The notes under the pieces: model-generated
What the model saw: the letters and a program-made list of their open reading frames with translations, nothing else
Database searches by the model: none
Told to the model about the DNA's origin: nothing
From: DYGT01 sp964607795
GTDB taxonomy: Bacteria > Patescibacteriota > Microgenomatia > UBA8517
Direction of reading: 5' to 3'
Length of the DNA stretch: 39,154 bases
Assembly (NCBI GenBank): GCA_964607795.1
Contig: CAZSLA010000005.1
Coordinates: 1 to 39,154 of the forward strand
Translations under genes and position numbers: made by a program
Shown: positions 24,271-32,319 of the stretch, in pieces
How the letters are laid out: each line of letters begins with the position of its first letter
Numbering within the stretch: position 1 is the first letter of the stretch

Positions 24271-24442
24271 GCCGCAGGTAATATACCGAAAAACTGACAG
24301 CGCTTGTACCCAGGAATGAGCTTATCCTAGAAGATCCCTCTGGGAAACTATGAACTGCGAAGGCGAGGACTTGTTCATCGCGGAAGGTGCGGGCAAGATT
24401 GTATGGATGCGCAAAAAATTCAAGCATTCTTTGCTATTTTGG

Positions 24443-24477
24443 CAGATCTGGGAGCTTCTGCCCAGTCTGTAGTTTTT
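24443..24477 (+). terminator. Intrinsic terminator of the TasA/SipW operon
   Basis: CAGA-CTGGG and CCCAG-TCTG pair with one bulged T around an 8-nt loop, and TTTTT follows at 24473-24477. It lies about 170 bp past the RTX gene. The stretch between (24271-24442) shows no gene. Confidence 0.65.
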
Positions 24478-24486
24478 GAAAAATAA

Positions 24487-24690
24487 TTATTCTTTTTTGA
24501 GCCTGCCTCTTTGTCCTTTAATGTATTTTAAAATAGTATTTTGTATCTCTGGGGGAAACGCCTTTCTTACCCAAGCTTCAATTTCTTCAATTGAACCATT
24601 TAAATAGTTGGGTCTATTTTGAATAGCATTTACATCTATTTCTACTCCTTTTACATCTGATGGTTTATCTTGCTTTTGTTCGTTAGTCAT
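24487..24690 (-). CDS. 67-aa protein, partner of the predicted nuclease
   Basis: This small hydrophilic protein has an N-terminal Lys/Asp-rich part and a helical C-terminus (IEEIEAWVRKAFPPEIQNTI, then LKYIKGQRGRLKKE). It overlaps the upstream gene by 4 bp (ATGA), so its translation depends on it. Two-gene cassettes of this form are often toxin-antitoxin or nuclease-accessory pairs. That role is inference and no family is recognised. Confidence 0.65.
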   Translation of the reverse strand: MTNEQKQDKPSDVKGVEIDVNAIQNRPNYLNGSIEEIEAWVRKAFPPEIQNTILKYIKGQRGRLKKE

Positions 24691-25541
24691 ATTTTTGCTT
24701 TCGGAATTAAACCTTCCCGCAAAGACTCTTGGGCAAATATGCTAACGGTTTCGTCTAGCGAAGATTGTAATTTGCCCAAAGGATTATTACAAATATATGA
24801 ATCAAAGGCTGGCACCAAGACCACAAAAGAGCGCACCTCCGCGTCCAAAAGATTACTAAAATATGTTGCCCCTCTAAGCATGTTCATAGCATCTCTTTTT
24901 GTGACTGAGCCAAAATAGCTTGATTTGACATCATCTGGATGAACTCTGGCAACTCCCGCTTGTCCTTGACCATCTGTCTTAAGCTGGACTAATCTATATA
25001 CTTTTCTCCCGTCTTTATTGGTAGTACCAAAATCTAAAACCAAATCTATTTTATTTTCTATATCATCTTTGGCTGAGGCGATTATGGACAAAGGATTTAA
25101 TTTGGAAAAAGCATCCGGGCTTGCACGTTGCAATAGCTCACAAAAAGTCACCACGGACGCGGGACCGATGAACGTGCTATACACATCTTCATACATGCCC
25201 CTTCCCAAGCGGCACACTAGCGAATCATTGTATTTACCATACAAAGCTTGCCATAGGTTCCCACCTTTTCCCATGTCTAGCCCAAGAAACCTGGCAATCC
25301 TGGGGTCACTAGCGCTCCAGTAAGACATATGAAGAAATACTCTAGCAATGTTTGCCTGCAAATCTACCATGGATCCTAAATTACTGCGCGTGACCGGCAG
25401 GCAATCCTTGAGCCTGGCACAAACGCCACTTTTTTCTGTCAGCCATTTTATAGCTAACTCATACATGCCTTTTTCTATTTCTAGCTGGGGGTTTATTTCT
25501 ATGTCCGGGGAAGTAAGCTTCTGTATTTCAATGGCATCCAT
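24687..25541 (-). CDS. Predicted PD-(D/E)xK-type nuclease
   Basis: The start is set at ATG 25541; an upstream TTG would add one codon. The 284-aa protein has IENKIDLVLDFG, then a Gly/Asn/Lys turn, then YRLVQLKTDG. This is an Asp followed about 20 residues later by Q-x-K, the active-site pattern of PD-(D/E)xK nucleases in the Q variant. The N-terminal 140 residues are helical. It could be a restriction enzyme, a toxin or a DNA-repair nuclease. No methyltransferase lies nearby, which argues against classical restriction. A 67-aa gene follows with a 4-bp overlap. The -10 box lies 6 nt before the ATG, so the mRNA is probably leaderless. Confidence 0.6.
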   Translation of the reverse strand: MDAIEIQKLTSPDIEINPQLEIEKGMYELAIKWLTEKSGVCARLKDCLPVTRSNLGSMVDLQANIARVFLHMSYWSASDPRIARFLGLDMGKGGNLWQALYGKYNDSLVCRLGRGMYEDVYSTFIGPASVVTFCELLQRASPDAFSKLNPLSIIASAKDDIENKIDLVLDFGTTNKDGRKVYRLVQLKTDGQGQAGVARVHPDDVKSSYFGSVTKRDAMNMLRGATYFSNLLDAEVRSFVVLVPAFDSYICNNPLGKLQSSLDETVSIFAQESLREGLIPKAKI

Positions 25542-25547
25542 CAAGGC

Positions 25548-25553
25548 ATTTTA
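25548..25553 (-). promoter_or_regulatory. -10 box of a probable leaderless promoter (nuclease cassette)
   Basis: TAAAAT on the minus strand is followed by 6 nt and the ATG at 25541. There is no Shine-Dalgarno. Confidence 0.45.
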
Positions 25554-25877
25554 ACACACAAAATAGAGGCAAGTGCAAGCGCTCCAGCATGGACTCAGGC
25601 TTTGCCCTTCGATTTCCCGCAACCTCCGATCCGGTAAATTGTTTATTGCGCCCGGGTTATCTGAGGATTGCGATTCTACTGATCACTCCTGCCTCCTTTA
25701 TTTCTTTAAGGTGCTTGCCGAAAACAGGAAAATTGTATCATACAAGTAGATTAAAGCCTGCTTTTTTCCAGTGTTTGTTAGACGACTTGCTTGCTCATAA
25801 TTTAGCATTACATAAAAGGTAACACTTTTCAATCCGAACTATTTTAATCATTATTACCCACATCTATTAGACAAAAC

Positions 25878-25926
25878 TCACCGGTGTCTTCCAGCGGGCA
25901 TGGCGGGCGGAAGGTTTTACCGGTGA
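25878..25926 (-). terminator. Strong two-part hairpin, probable 3' end of the surface cluster
   Basis: TCACCGGT (25878-25885) pairs with ACCGGTGA (25919-25926), and an inner CTTCC/GGAAG pair extends the stem. On the minus strand GTTTTGTC follows, a poor T-run. It sits about 100 bp past the DUF2207 stop. A mobile-element end is an alternative reading. Confidence 0.45.
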
Positions 25927-25970
25927 TGGTATTAATTTCTTCTCGGCTCTATCTGACTATTCTACATCCA

Positions 25971-25986
25971 ACGCGCTAAAGCGCGT
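25971..25986. repeat. Perfect palindrome ACGCGC-TAAA-GCGCGT
   Basis: A 6-bp perfect stem with a TAAA loop, flanked by GGCTTTATG on one side. The form resembles the end hairpins of IS200/IS605 elements, but no transposase is present in the window and no second copy was noticed. Confidence 0.4.
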
Positions 25987-26028
25987 GGCTTTATGAGCAG
26001 AGAGACATAGTAATAATTTTTTCTGCCA

Positions 26029-27804
26029 TCACCAGCTTCCTCCTCCGCCCCCGCCAAAACCCCCACCGGAACTACCACCACTAAATCCGCTGCCGCGCGA
26101 GCCGCCAGGTGCGGTTGCCAGGGCTTTGCTGGTAGTAGTCTGAAACGAGTTTATACTAGAGCTTAAATTTGCTGCAGCAAAGCCCGCCATATAATTTGGC
26201 GGCTCCAGCTTAAGATCTTCCATATCGCGCGTAAGCTCACTAACTACCCCCAATGCTATAGCCAAAGGAAGCATTTCTTCCAAAAACAATTTTTTCTCAG
26301 ACACCTCATAGCGCCACTTACCCTTTTTAATAAAAAACTCAAGACCTTTAATTTGCCTGTATAGGCTGTAACCCTCCGGAGTTTTCCTTGGCATATTGTA
26401 GGCTAATAATATGGTTACGACCAAGCCCACGGTTGCCAAAAATAGCTGGGGAACAAGAAGCATACCCGAATAAGTCATAAGCACAAAAACCAATACTAAC
26501 GGTACAATGCCAGCAAATATACCCAAAACTAGCCAAATATTTCTTACTTTGCCCGGATTTTGGAGGAAATATTCCTCATCCTTCATGTTCTGATAAAGTT
26601 TGTTTTTAAATTCGGCTAAATATTTATAAAAACTGTTTTTAAGCTTAGACAAACGCACTTTGTTGTCTTTGACGTACTTATCCAAAAACAACTTCTCCAA
26701 CAAATACATCTGATAATCTTTAAGGGTATCTCCCTTTTTGTTTGTACGGGTAAATATATAATCGTCTTTCCCAAACAAGCCTTTGCCTTCTACCTTTTTG
26801 AGTTTGATATAACCAAGCCTCGCTAGCTCAATAATTTCTGCCACTAAATCACTCATGTCCACCCGCTCGTCCCGGAGCACCCCCACCTGGGAAGGTGTGA
26901 GATTATTGATGGGGTAATAAACCAAAGGCAGATGCGGCCGGTCAAAAAGCGGCACCGCTTTTTCTCTCGCGTTTTCGGCTTGATAATAAACATTATCCCC
27001 TGCATATTTTTTATCACGGCCTTTTTGGTACCAAAGAACAAATGCTAAAACGGGCACCAAAAAGGCGGGTACAAAGCCAAAATAGCGCAAAAATGTGTTT
27101 ATAAACTTTTCCCAAGCCGTTGGTCCGGTAAGGCTATTTTGAAGGCTTAGCCCCACCACCACACTCATATCCTCCCCGGGTGAAATGGGATTAGTGGAGA
27201 CAAATTCAGCGCCTTGGTAAGATAGCAATTTTCCGGCACAATCCTGCTGAGTGGTACCCGTATAGCCGGCCCAGCAAGTGACTTTTGTTATGTCTGCAAA
27301 GTTGCTGGTTACTGTAGCCGAAACAACCAAAATATCCGTGTCCCACTTATCCCCCACCAGGTTCCAGTAAAGTTCTGTATGCTCCTCATAATCTAAAACC
27401 ACATTATTAACCTCATAAGTAATTACATAAGTATTAAACCCTGTAACCGTTTTGTCAGGGTCACCAATTTTTATTTCTAAATTGCTCCCGTCACGGCTGG
27501 TTTTATAGGGCAAGTCCTTGCCTGCGTCATCTGTAACGGAATTTACTTTTGTGGCTGTAGAAATGGTCTTACCGTCGCGCTTATAACGATAGGGAATATA
27601 GCGAAAAATGCCGTGCCTGGGCTCAGGAAAATAAACTGCAATAGTTTCGGTAACACTGATTGAGCGGTTCCGGTTAATATTAATGCTACTCTTGATGCTG
27701 TCAATGTAGTACGTAGTGCGCTTGGGAACCCGGGCAGACACATCGGTGCCAAACACAAGTGGTATCAGAAATAAAATAGTTAAAAGCAAAAAGCGCTTGA
27801 GCAT
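26029..27804 (-). CDS. DUF2207 membrane protein
   Basis: The 591-aa protein has a signal peptide, an exported N-terminal domain (residues 30-220: TYYIDSIKSSININRNRSIS, EPRHGIFRYIPYRY, YVITYEVNNVV, HTELYWNLVGDKWD), a membrane segment near 240, and the block PINNLTPSQVGVLRDERVDM. Two further membrane segments lie near 430-465, and the C-terminus is Gly/Ser-rich (SGGGFGGGGGGSW). This order is characteristic of DUF2207 (YciQ-like) proteins; their function is not established. It is the last gene of the repeat/sortase cluster, 1 bp after the preceding gene. Confidence 0.92.
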   Translation of the reverse strand: MLKRFLLLTILFLIPLVFGTDVSARVPKRTTYYIDSIKSSININRNRSISVTETIAVYFPEPRHGIFRYIPYRYKRDGKTISTATKVNSVTDDAGKDLPYKTSRDGSNLEIKIGDPDKTVTGFNTYVITYEVNNVVLDYEEHTELYWNLVGDKWDTDILVVSATVTSNFADITKVTCWAGYTGTTQQDCAGKLLSYQGAEFVSTNPISPGEDMSVVVGLSLQNSLTGPTAWEKFINTFLRYFGFVPAFLVPVLAFVLWYQKGRDKKYAGDNVYYQAENAREKAVPLFDRPHLPLVYYPINNLTPSQVGVLRDERVDMSDLVAEIIELARLGYIKLKKVEGKGLFGKDDYIFTRTNKKGDTLKDYQMYLLEKLFLDKYVKDNKVRLSKLKNSFYKYLAEFKNKLYQNMKDEEYFLQNPGKVRNIWLVLGIFAGIVPLVLVFVLMTYSGMLLVPQLFLATVGLVVTILLAYNMPRKTPEGYSLYRQIKGLEFFIKKGKWRYEVSEKKLFLEEMLPLAIALGVVSELTRDMEDLKLEPPNYMAGFAAANLSSSINSFQTTTSKALATAPGGSRGSGFSGGSSGGGFGGGGGGSW

Positions 27805-27805
27805 G

Positions 27806-28285
27806 TCAGTATTCTACGGTTATCTGTGAGCCTCCGCCTTCGGAAGATACTTTTACTTTAATATCCATGCCATTCCCACTTGCCGCAATGACGTTTAAGG
27901 TTTTTTCATTGGCAGTAGTTGTAATTACACTCGTAGCATTTAAGTTAAGATCGGTGATTTTTTGTTTATACCAAGCGGTAACCTTGGAGGGGTTGTCGCC
28001 CGTGGTCATGAGCAAAAATCCAGCCCTATTTTCCGCAATTTCTGAGCCCGGGTAATACCAGACAGTCAGGGTATTTTCAGTACTCACATTAATATCATTA
28101 TCTTGAGTGTTTGGCGTTTGTACTGGCGTTGGAATTGGTGTTAAATCCGGTAAATTAGAGGGTTTTGATGTAGCATTTATTTGCGGAGAATTTGTTGGCT
28201 CGGGAGTGGCAACCCCATGATTGACTACAGTAGCCAATGCTACAATTGCAAGCGCGGTAATGGCTATAATAATTTGAGAAAACAT
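27806..28285 (-). CDS. Thr/Pro-rich single-pass membrane protein
   Basis: The 159-aa protein has an N-terminal membrane segment (about residues 3-22), a Thr/Pro/Asn-rich stalk (residues 27-67) and a compact C-terminal domain (TVWYYPGSEIAENRAGFLLM, KVTAWYKQKITDLNL, DIKVKVSSEGGGSQITVEY). It is probably anchored with the domain outside. It lies 11 bp after the sortase gene and 1 bp before the DUF2207 gene, so it is part of the surface cluster. No family recognised. Confidence 0.72.
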   Translation of the reverse strand: MFSQIIIAITALAIVALATVVNHGVATPEPTNSPQINATSKPSNLPDLTPIPTPVQTPNTQDNDINVSTENTLTVWYYPGSEIAENRAGFLLMTTGDNPSKVTAWYKQKITDLNLNATSVITTTANEKTLNVIAASGNGMDIKVKVSSEGGGSQITVEY

Positions 28286-28296
28286 ATAATTATATT

Positions 28297-28848
28297 TTAT
28301 CTCATCTCAACTTGTCTGGCAAAAACCAATAAACGCCTCAAGCTTACGCCCACGGGGCTACAAGTCATAAGCACCAGATATGGCTCTTGAGTGCCATAAA
28401 CTTTATCCACTTCATGCGGGCTGACCACTTCAATATATTCTACAGCAAAGCTTAGGCGCTTGGCGTATTTATAAACAATTATTTCATCCCCTGCTTCAAG
28501 TTCTCCCAGGCGCAAAAAGGGCGTGTTTACCCTGGTCATTTTCCACGGCGGCAGGCTTGAGTGGGCAAAAACAAAAGAAAAGCCCTCACCCGGCAGAGCG
28601 GTGTTTTGCGCATGTGCAACTCCCTTATTCAAAGCCTCTTCGTAAATAGGCCTATTGTTAGGGTCTATATCGGGGATAATTTCAGAAGAAGCGTTGATTT
28701 TGGGAATTTCTATATATAGCCCTGAAGCGCTTTTAATGCCTGGTGTCACAGACGGAAACAAAAAAAGTTTGAGTAAGGGATAATAGGTAAACGCTGAACT
28801 GACAAAAGAAAAAATTATGAGGAGCGAACCGAGTTGTTTGAGCTGCAT
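28297..28848 (-). CDS. Sortase
   Basis: The start is set at ATG 28848 because TATAAT ends 6 nt before it. The 183-aa product has an N-terminal membrane segment (about residues 8-30), the substrate-fold block LYIEIPKINASSEI, catalytic His96 (FVFAHSS), Cys163 (LVLMTCSP) and Arg171 (SLRRLLVFARQ). This is the complete His-Cys-Arg set of sortases. The subclass is uncertain (D or E-like by length). It follows directly after a gene whose product ends in LPASG plus a membrane helix, a plausible substrate. Sortases attach proteins covalently to the cell surface or polymerise them. Confidence 0.93.
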   Translation of the reverse strand: MQLKQLGSLLIIFSFVSSAFTYYPLLKLFLFPSVTPGIKSASGLYIEIPKINASSEIIPDIDPNNRPIYEEALNKGVAHAQNTALPGEGFSFVFAHSSLPPWKMTRVNTPFLRLGELEAGDEIIVYKYAKRLSFAVEYIEVVSPHEVDKVYGTQEPYLVLMTCSPVGVSLRRLLVFARQVEMR

Positions 28849-28854
28849 GGGGCC

Positions 28855-28860
28855 ATTATA
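28855..28860 (-). promoter_or_regulatory. -10 box of a probable leaderless promoter (sortase)
   Basis: TATAAT on the minus strand is followed by 6 nt and ATG at 28848. It lies in the 21-bp gap after the repeat-protein gene, so the sortase can be expressed apart from the upstream genes. Confidence 0.55.
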
Positions 28861-28869
28861 CACCAAAGC

Positions 28870-29994
28870 TTAGGCATAAATAGGCATGGGTGAGGGCGAG
28901 CGGCCTCCGCGTAAACGCAAATACAGGCCGAGCAAAAAGGTGAAAATATTGGCCAAAGTCATGTAAATAAACCAAGGAGTGCCCGAGGCCGGCAAGATCT
29001 GGCCCACGGTTATGCCCAAAACCTGGGAGCTACTGCCGCCTCCGTTGCTGCTACTACCGCCTCCGCCATTACCGCCACTTGGAGGCGTCACCGGAGGCGG
29101 ATTATCGTCATCATCATCACCATCGTTGTCGTCATGCCCATTATCCTTGCAGCAGTCGATCACGGTTTTACTGGTATTAATGTCTTTATTTTCCACTTCT
29201 GTTTTGATATTCACATTCCCTGTGCTGATCGTCACATCCCCCAGATTACCATTGGCTTCATTCCTGCCGGAATTGGCATCGATCAAAGTGATGTTATTTA
29301 AAAGAAGGATGCTTTGAATTTCCACCCAATTGATGGCATTTTGGCTGAAGCTGATTTTGTTGGTGCTTTCTGCGCCGTTTCCGGAAACTATGATGCTGAT
29401 GTTTATTCCTCCCTGGCCAATATAAACCTCAGCACCATTAATATTTTTATTGGTGATTTTGTTTTCCACTACCACATTGCCGCTTGAGATAGAAACATTG
29501 CCACCATTATTATTTGCCTGGTTGCCGCCGGAATTAGCAGAAATACGCGTGGTATTATTAATGCCCGCAGTCTGGCTGACATTGATTTGTGTACTTACAC
29601 TTGTGTGAGCTTCCACAGTATTTGTGGAATTGGCGCCATTATCTGAAACCGTGATTGTGGTCCCTTGGCCGTCACAGCATGCATGGCTGGCAGATGCACT
29701 ATTAAGAGCATTTGTTATGGCTTCGCTGGCCTGTACCGCCCCTGTGGAAATATTTGTATTTTCGCCGGCATTGCCGCTTGCGCTATTTCCCCCTGAAGAA
29801 GCATTAATGTCAACATTGTTTTGGACGCTCGCAGCGTTGTTTTGGCTAACTTGAGTGGTTTGCTCATTTTGGACGCTAACTTCCTGGCTGGAACTCTCAC
29901 CATTGCCTTCAACGGTAATTTCCAGAGCAGAGGCAGAAGGCGGCAGGAGAAAAAAAAGAAGCGTCAAAAAACCTGTAATTTTTATATATTTCAT
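28870..29994 (-). CDS. Asn/Gly-rich repeat surface protein C with LPASG sorting-like end
   Basis: The start is set at ATG 29994, overlapping the stop of the upstream gene (ATGA). The 374-aa protein has a signal peptide (residues 1-23) and three repeats beginning near residues 30, 119 and 205, each with NGAxST/NGES, a QxNxA or similar block, NASSGGNSASGNAG and ISTGNV. Cys pairs occur at 106-107 and 281-282. An Asp-rich and Gly/Ser-rich linker (about 285-325) precedes LPASG (334-338), a membrane helix and an Arg-containing tail. The end has the layout of sortase substrates, and a sortase is encoded next. The repeat is shared with the two upstream proteins. Confidence 0.82.
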   Translation of the reverse strand: MKYIKITGFLTLLFFLLPPSASALEITVEGNGESSSQEVSVQNEQTTQVSQNNAASVQNNVDINASSGGNSASGNAGENTNISTGAVQASEAITNALNSASASHACCDGQGTTITVSDNGANSTNTVEAHTSVSTQINVSQTAGINNTTRISANSGGNQANNNGGNVSISSGNVVVENKITNKNINGAEVYIGQGGINISIIVSGNGAESTNKISFSQNAINWVEIQSILLLNNITLIDANSGRNEANGNLGDVTISTGNVNIKTEVENKDINTSKTVIDCCKDNGHDDNDGDDDDDNPPPVTPPSGGNGGGGSSSNGGGSSSQVLGITVGQILPASGTPWFIYMTLANIFTFLLGLYLRLRGGRSPSPMPIYA

Positions 29995-32204
29995 TGGCCC
30001 ATAAACCTTCTTCTTAAATACTCGCCAGATAAAAGTAAAGCCCCCAGGGGTATCCCCCAAGCTAAGTTGATATTAACATCTTTTTTGTCTCCCTTTTTAG
30101 CCAGGGTTTCGGGGCTGAGTTCCTCTGCCTGGACGTCTGTGATGCCCTCGTCCAAAATCTGGCCAACCATTTGCTTCACATTACTCACAACGTGCGATGC
30201 TAAAGTCCGGGGCAAGGAAACAGTTGTTTGGTTGACGGGCGTATCTAAGCCTGAGTTATTACTGTTGGTGCTTTGGCTTGTCGTGGATTGAGCGGGCGTA
30301 GTGCTTTGACCGCCACGGGCTGATTCTTTGCCTGTGTTATTTGAGCCTTCTTTGGTATCTTGATGGTCAGCCAAGGGAGCGTTCATTCCTGGGCCAAAAA
30401 AGTCGCCGACCCAACTGCCAAAGATATTCACCACCGTGACAAACAAATTACCGCTTGCGGTAATATTATTATTGGCAAAATTTATCAAGTTGGCAATAAT
30501 GTTGGCATCCCCGGTAGTGATTGTGGAGTCACCATTAGTGTTTCTGGAGGAGCTATTACCCCCTGTGTTAGCGCTCAATTGCACGTTGTTGACAATATTG
30601 GCATTATTGATTTGGGTAATGTTCTGGTGTGAGTTTTGGTTGACGGTGACACTATTGCTGCTGTCCGCGCCGTTATCTTCATTTGTGACGTTTATCGAGC
30701 CGTCCGCTCCCATGGCAAATTCCAATAAAACCGAGCCGAAGACATTGCCATTTGTGCCAATAATTTTACCGATCCAGTTGCCGGCTTCGTTGACAATCAC
30801 GAGCCACGCATCCCCACTTATAATGTTTAGGTTGGCAATATTAATAACTTGCGCTTTAATACTAGCATCGCCCGTAGCTACGTTCGAATTGCCACCCGTG
30901 TTTCGAGAAACATCATTGCCGCCCGTATTGGCATCAAAAACAAGATTATTTTGAATATCAACACTATTAAACTGATTGACAAGCTCGGTATCTGCGAGGT
31001 TAACGGTGCTTGTATTGGTAGAATCAGATCCATTTCCCGTATTCGCCGCAGTCAAGGCACTCAGGGCCTCCTGGGGCAAAATAATATTACCAATAAGATC
31101 GCCAAAAATGTTGACCACAGCATACACAAGCTTCCCCGCAATATTATTGTTGGCAAGAGTAACGATATTGGCCGAAACATTCGCATCACCGGTAGTAATC
31201 GTTGAATCCCCACCCGTGTTTCTATCCGCATGATTATTACCCGTATTGGCTTCTAAAACCATATTGTTTAAAACATCAGCATCATTTGCCTGAAAGGTGG
31301 AGTCGGAATCATCACTATTTACGGTCGCATTATTTGTACTCCCCGCTCCATTTGCCTGATTGACCGCCGAGACGGTGCTTTCCGGAGTGAAGGCCAGGAT
31401 AATGTCGCCGTTGTGGTCATCTGCCACATTAAATTCATACACCGAAACGCCGGCCACATTAGTATTAACTGAAGTAATTATGTTACCGGTAGTATTGGCA
31501 TCCCCAGTGGTAATCGTTGAATCCCCCCCTGTATTTTTGGAAGCGCTATTATTGCCAGTGGTGGTTGTTTGGTTCAGATTATTAACCACGCTGGCGCTAT
31601 TTTGCTGGCCGGTTTGTGTTAGTGTATCACTGTTTACTGTGGAACTGTTGCTTGAATCTGCCCCGTTTTCGGTATTTTTAACACTTATACCCCCGATGCC
31701 TACGCTTGAAGTTGTAAGGTTTTTATTAGCATCGGTCAAAATGCTTGCATTATTGGTGGCACCGCCTGTTGCCACACTTGCGTCACCCACATTGCCGTCC
31801 GCACTTGATCCCGTAACTTGGCTGTTTTCGCTAGTGCCTGTTTCTTTTTGAACTTGTGTATCCGGCAAAAAACTGACAGCAGGAGCTTCTGACTTGCTAG
31901 TAGTAACTGAAAGCGAAGGTGTTGGTGGCGCAGTTGGGGCGGGGACTCCCGAAGTTGGTGGCATGGGTGCCGCAGGCGCAGCCGGAGCCTCGGGAGAGGT
32001 CGGGATGGTAGGCACACCAGGCGCTGATGGCGCCGCAGGCGCACTCGGAGCATTTGGCGCAGACGGATCACTGGGCGCGGTTGGAGCCGCAGGTGCAGCA
32101 GGCACGATCGGAGCAGCCATGACAAAACCTACAAAACTATGCATCAAAATCGATACTGTAGCGAGGCTTATAAACATTAATCTTAATTTTGGTTGTTTAA
32201 GCAT
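29991..32204 (-). CDS. Asn/Gly-rich repeat surface protein B
   Basis: The 737-aa protein has a signal peptide (1-30) and an Ala/Pro-rich stalk (31-97) built on SAPxAP. Four repeats of about 105-120 residues begin near residues 180, 285, 390 and 511. Each starts N-G-A-D-S-x-N, continues with V-N and Q-N blocks, then RNTGGDSTITTGDAN or a close variant, and ends with hydrophobic strands (VNIFGDLIGNIIL). A Ser/Thr-rich segment (620-665) precedes a C-terminal membrane helix (about 714-730) with RRR. The pattern suggests a beta-solenoid or fibre, anchored by the C-terminus. The family is not one I can name. It lies between proteins A and C of the same kind. Confidence 0.82.
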   Translation of the reverse strand: MLKQPKLRLMFISLATVSILMHSFVGFVMAAPIVPAAPAAPTAPSDPSAPNAPSAPAAPSAPGVPTIPTSPEAPAAPAAPMPPTSGVPAPTAPPTPSLSVTTSKSEAPAVSFLPDTQVQKETGTSENSQVTGSSADGNVGDASVATGGATNNASILTDANKNLTTSSVGIGGISVKNTENGADSSNSSTVNSDTLTQTGQQNSASVVNNLNQTTTTGNNSASKNTGGDSTITTGDANTTGNIITSVNTNVAGVSVYEFNVADDHNGDIILAFTPESTVSAVNQANGAGSTNNATVNSDDSDSTFQANDADVLNNMVLEANTGNNHADRNTGGDSTITTGDANVSANIVTLANNNIAGKLVYAVVNIFGDLIGNIILPQEALSALTAANTGNGSDSTNTSTVNLADTELVNQFNSVDIQNNLVFDANTGGNDVSRNTGGNSNVATGDASIKAQVINIANLNIISGDAWLVIVNEAGNWIGKIIGTNGNVFGSVLLEFAMGADGSINVTNEDNGADSSNSVTVNQNSHQNITQINNANIVNNVQLSANTGGNSSSRNTNGDSTITTGDANIIANLINFANNNITASGNLFVTVVNIFGSWVGDFFGPGMNAPLADHQDTKEGSNNTGKESARGGQSTTPAQSTTSQSTNSNNSGLDTPVNQTTVSLPRTLASHVVSNVKQMVGQILDEGITDVQAEELSPETLAKKGDKKDVNINLAWGIPLGALLLSGEYLRRRFMGQ

Positions 32205-32259
32205 TTACTTTTATATACCCCGGTATGATTTACAAAGGTAAATTATTAAACTTGTCCGT

Positions 32260-32307
32260 GGGTTTATGGGTGGGCGCCGAAATGTTAGCCACCCCACCCA
32301 AATACCC
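32260..32307 (-). other. Long imperfect hairpin between repeat genes A and B
   Basis: Positions 32260-32274 and 32293-32307 pair over 15 bp with two mismatches. No T-run follows on the minus strand. It lies just after the stop of gene A and may cap that mRNA or reduce read-through into gene B. A TATATA box for gene B lies downstream. Confidence 0.55.
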
Positions 32308-32319
32308 AAGGTACGTATA

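Larger units (their letters stand above)
25554..26028. other. 475-bp intergenic region with hairpins and no convincing gene
   Basis: The plus strand has an open frame (25589-25822) without a ribosome site and without recognisable composition. On the minus strand a 26-codon stretch around 25660-25740 reads FPVFGKHLKEIKEAGVISRI, reminiscent of the recognition helix of ArsR-type regulators. It is bounded by stops, so at best it is a gene remnant. Two hairpins lie at 25878-25926 and 25971-25986 near the end of the DUF2207 gene. Confidence 0.5.

Noticed and set aside
25660..25740. ArsR-like helix remnant (HLKEIKEAGVISR) on the minus strand
   Set aside because: Only 26 codons between stops with no start. 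The likeness may be chance, so it is noted inside the intergenic entry only.
25589..25822. Plus-strand open frame of 77 codons in the gap between the nuclease cassette and the DUF2207 gene
   Set aside because: It has no ribosome site or promoter and no protein-like pattern.
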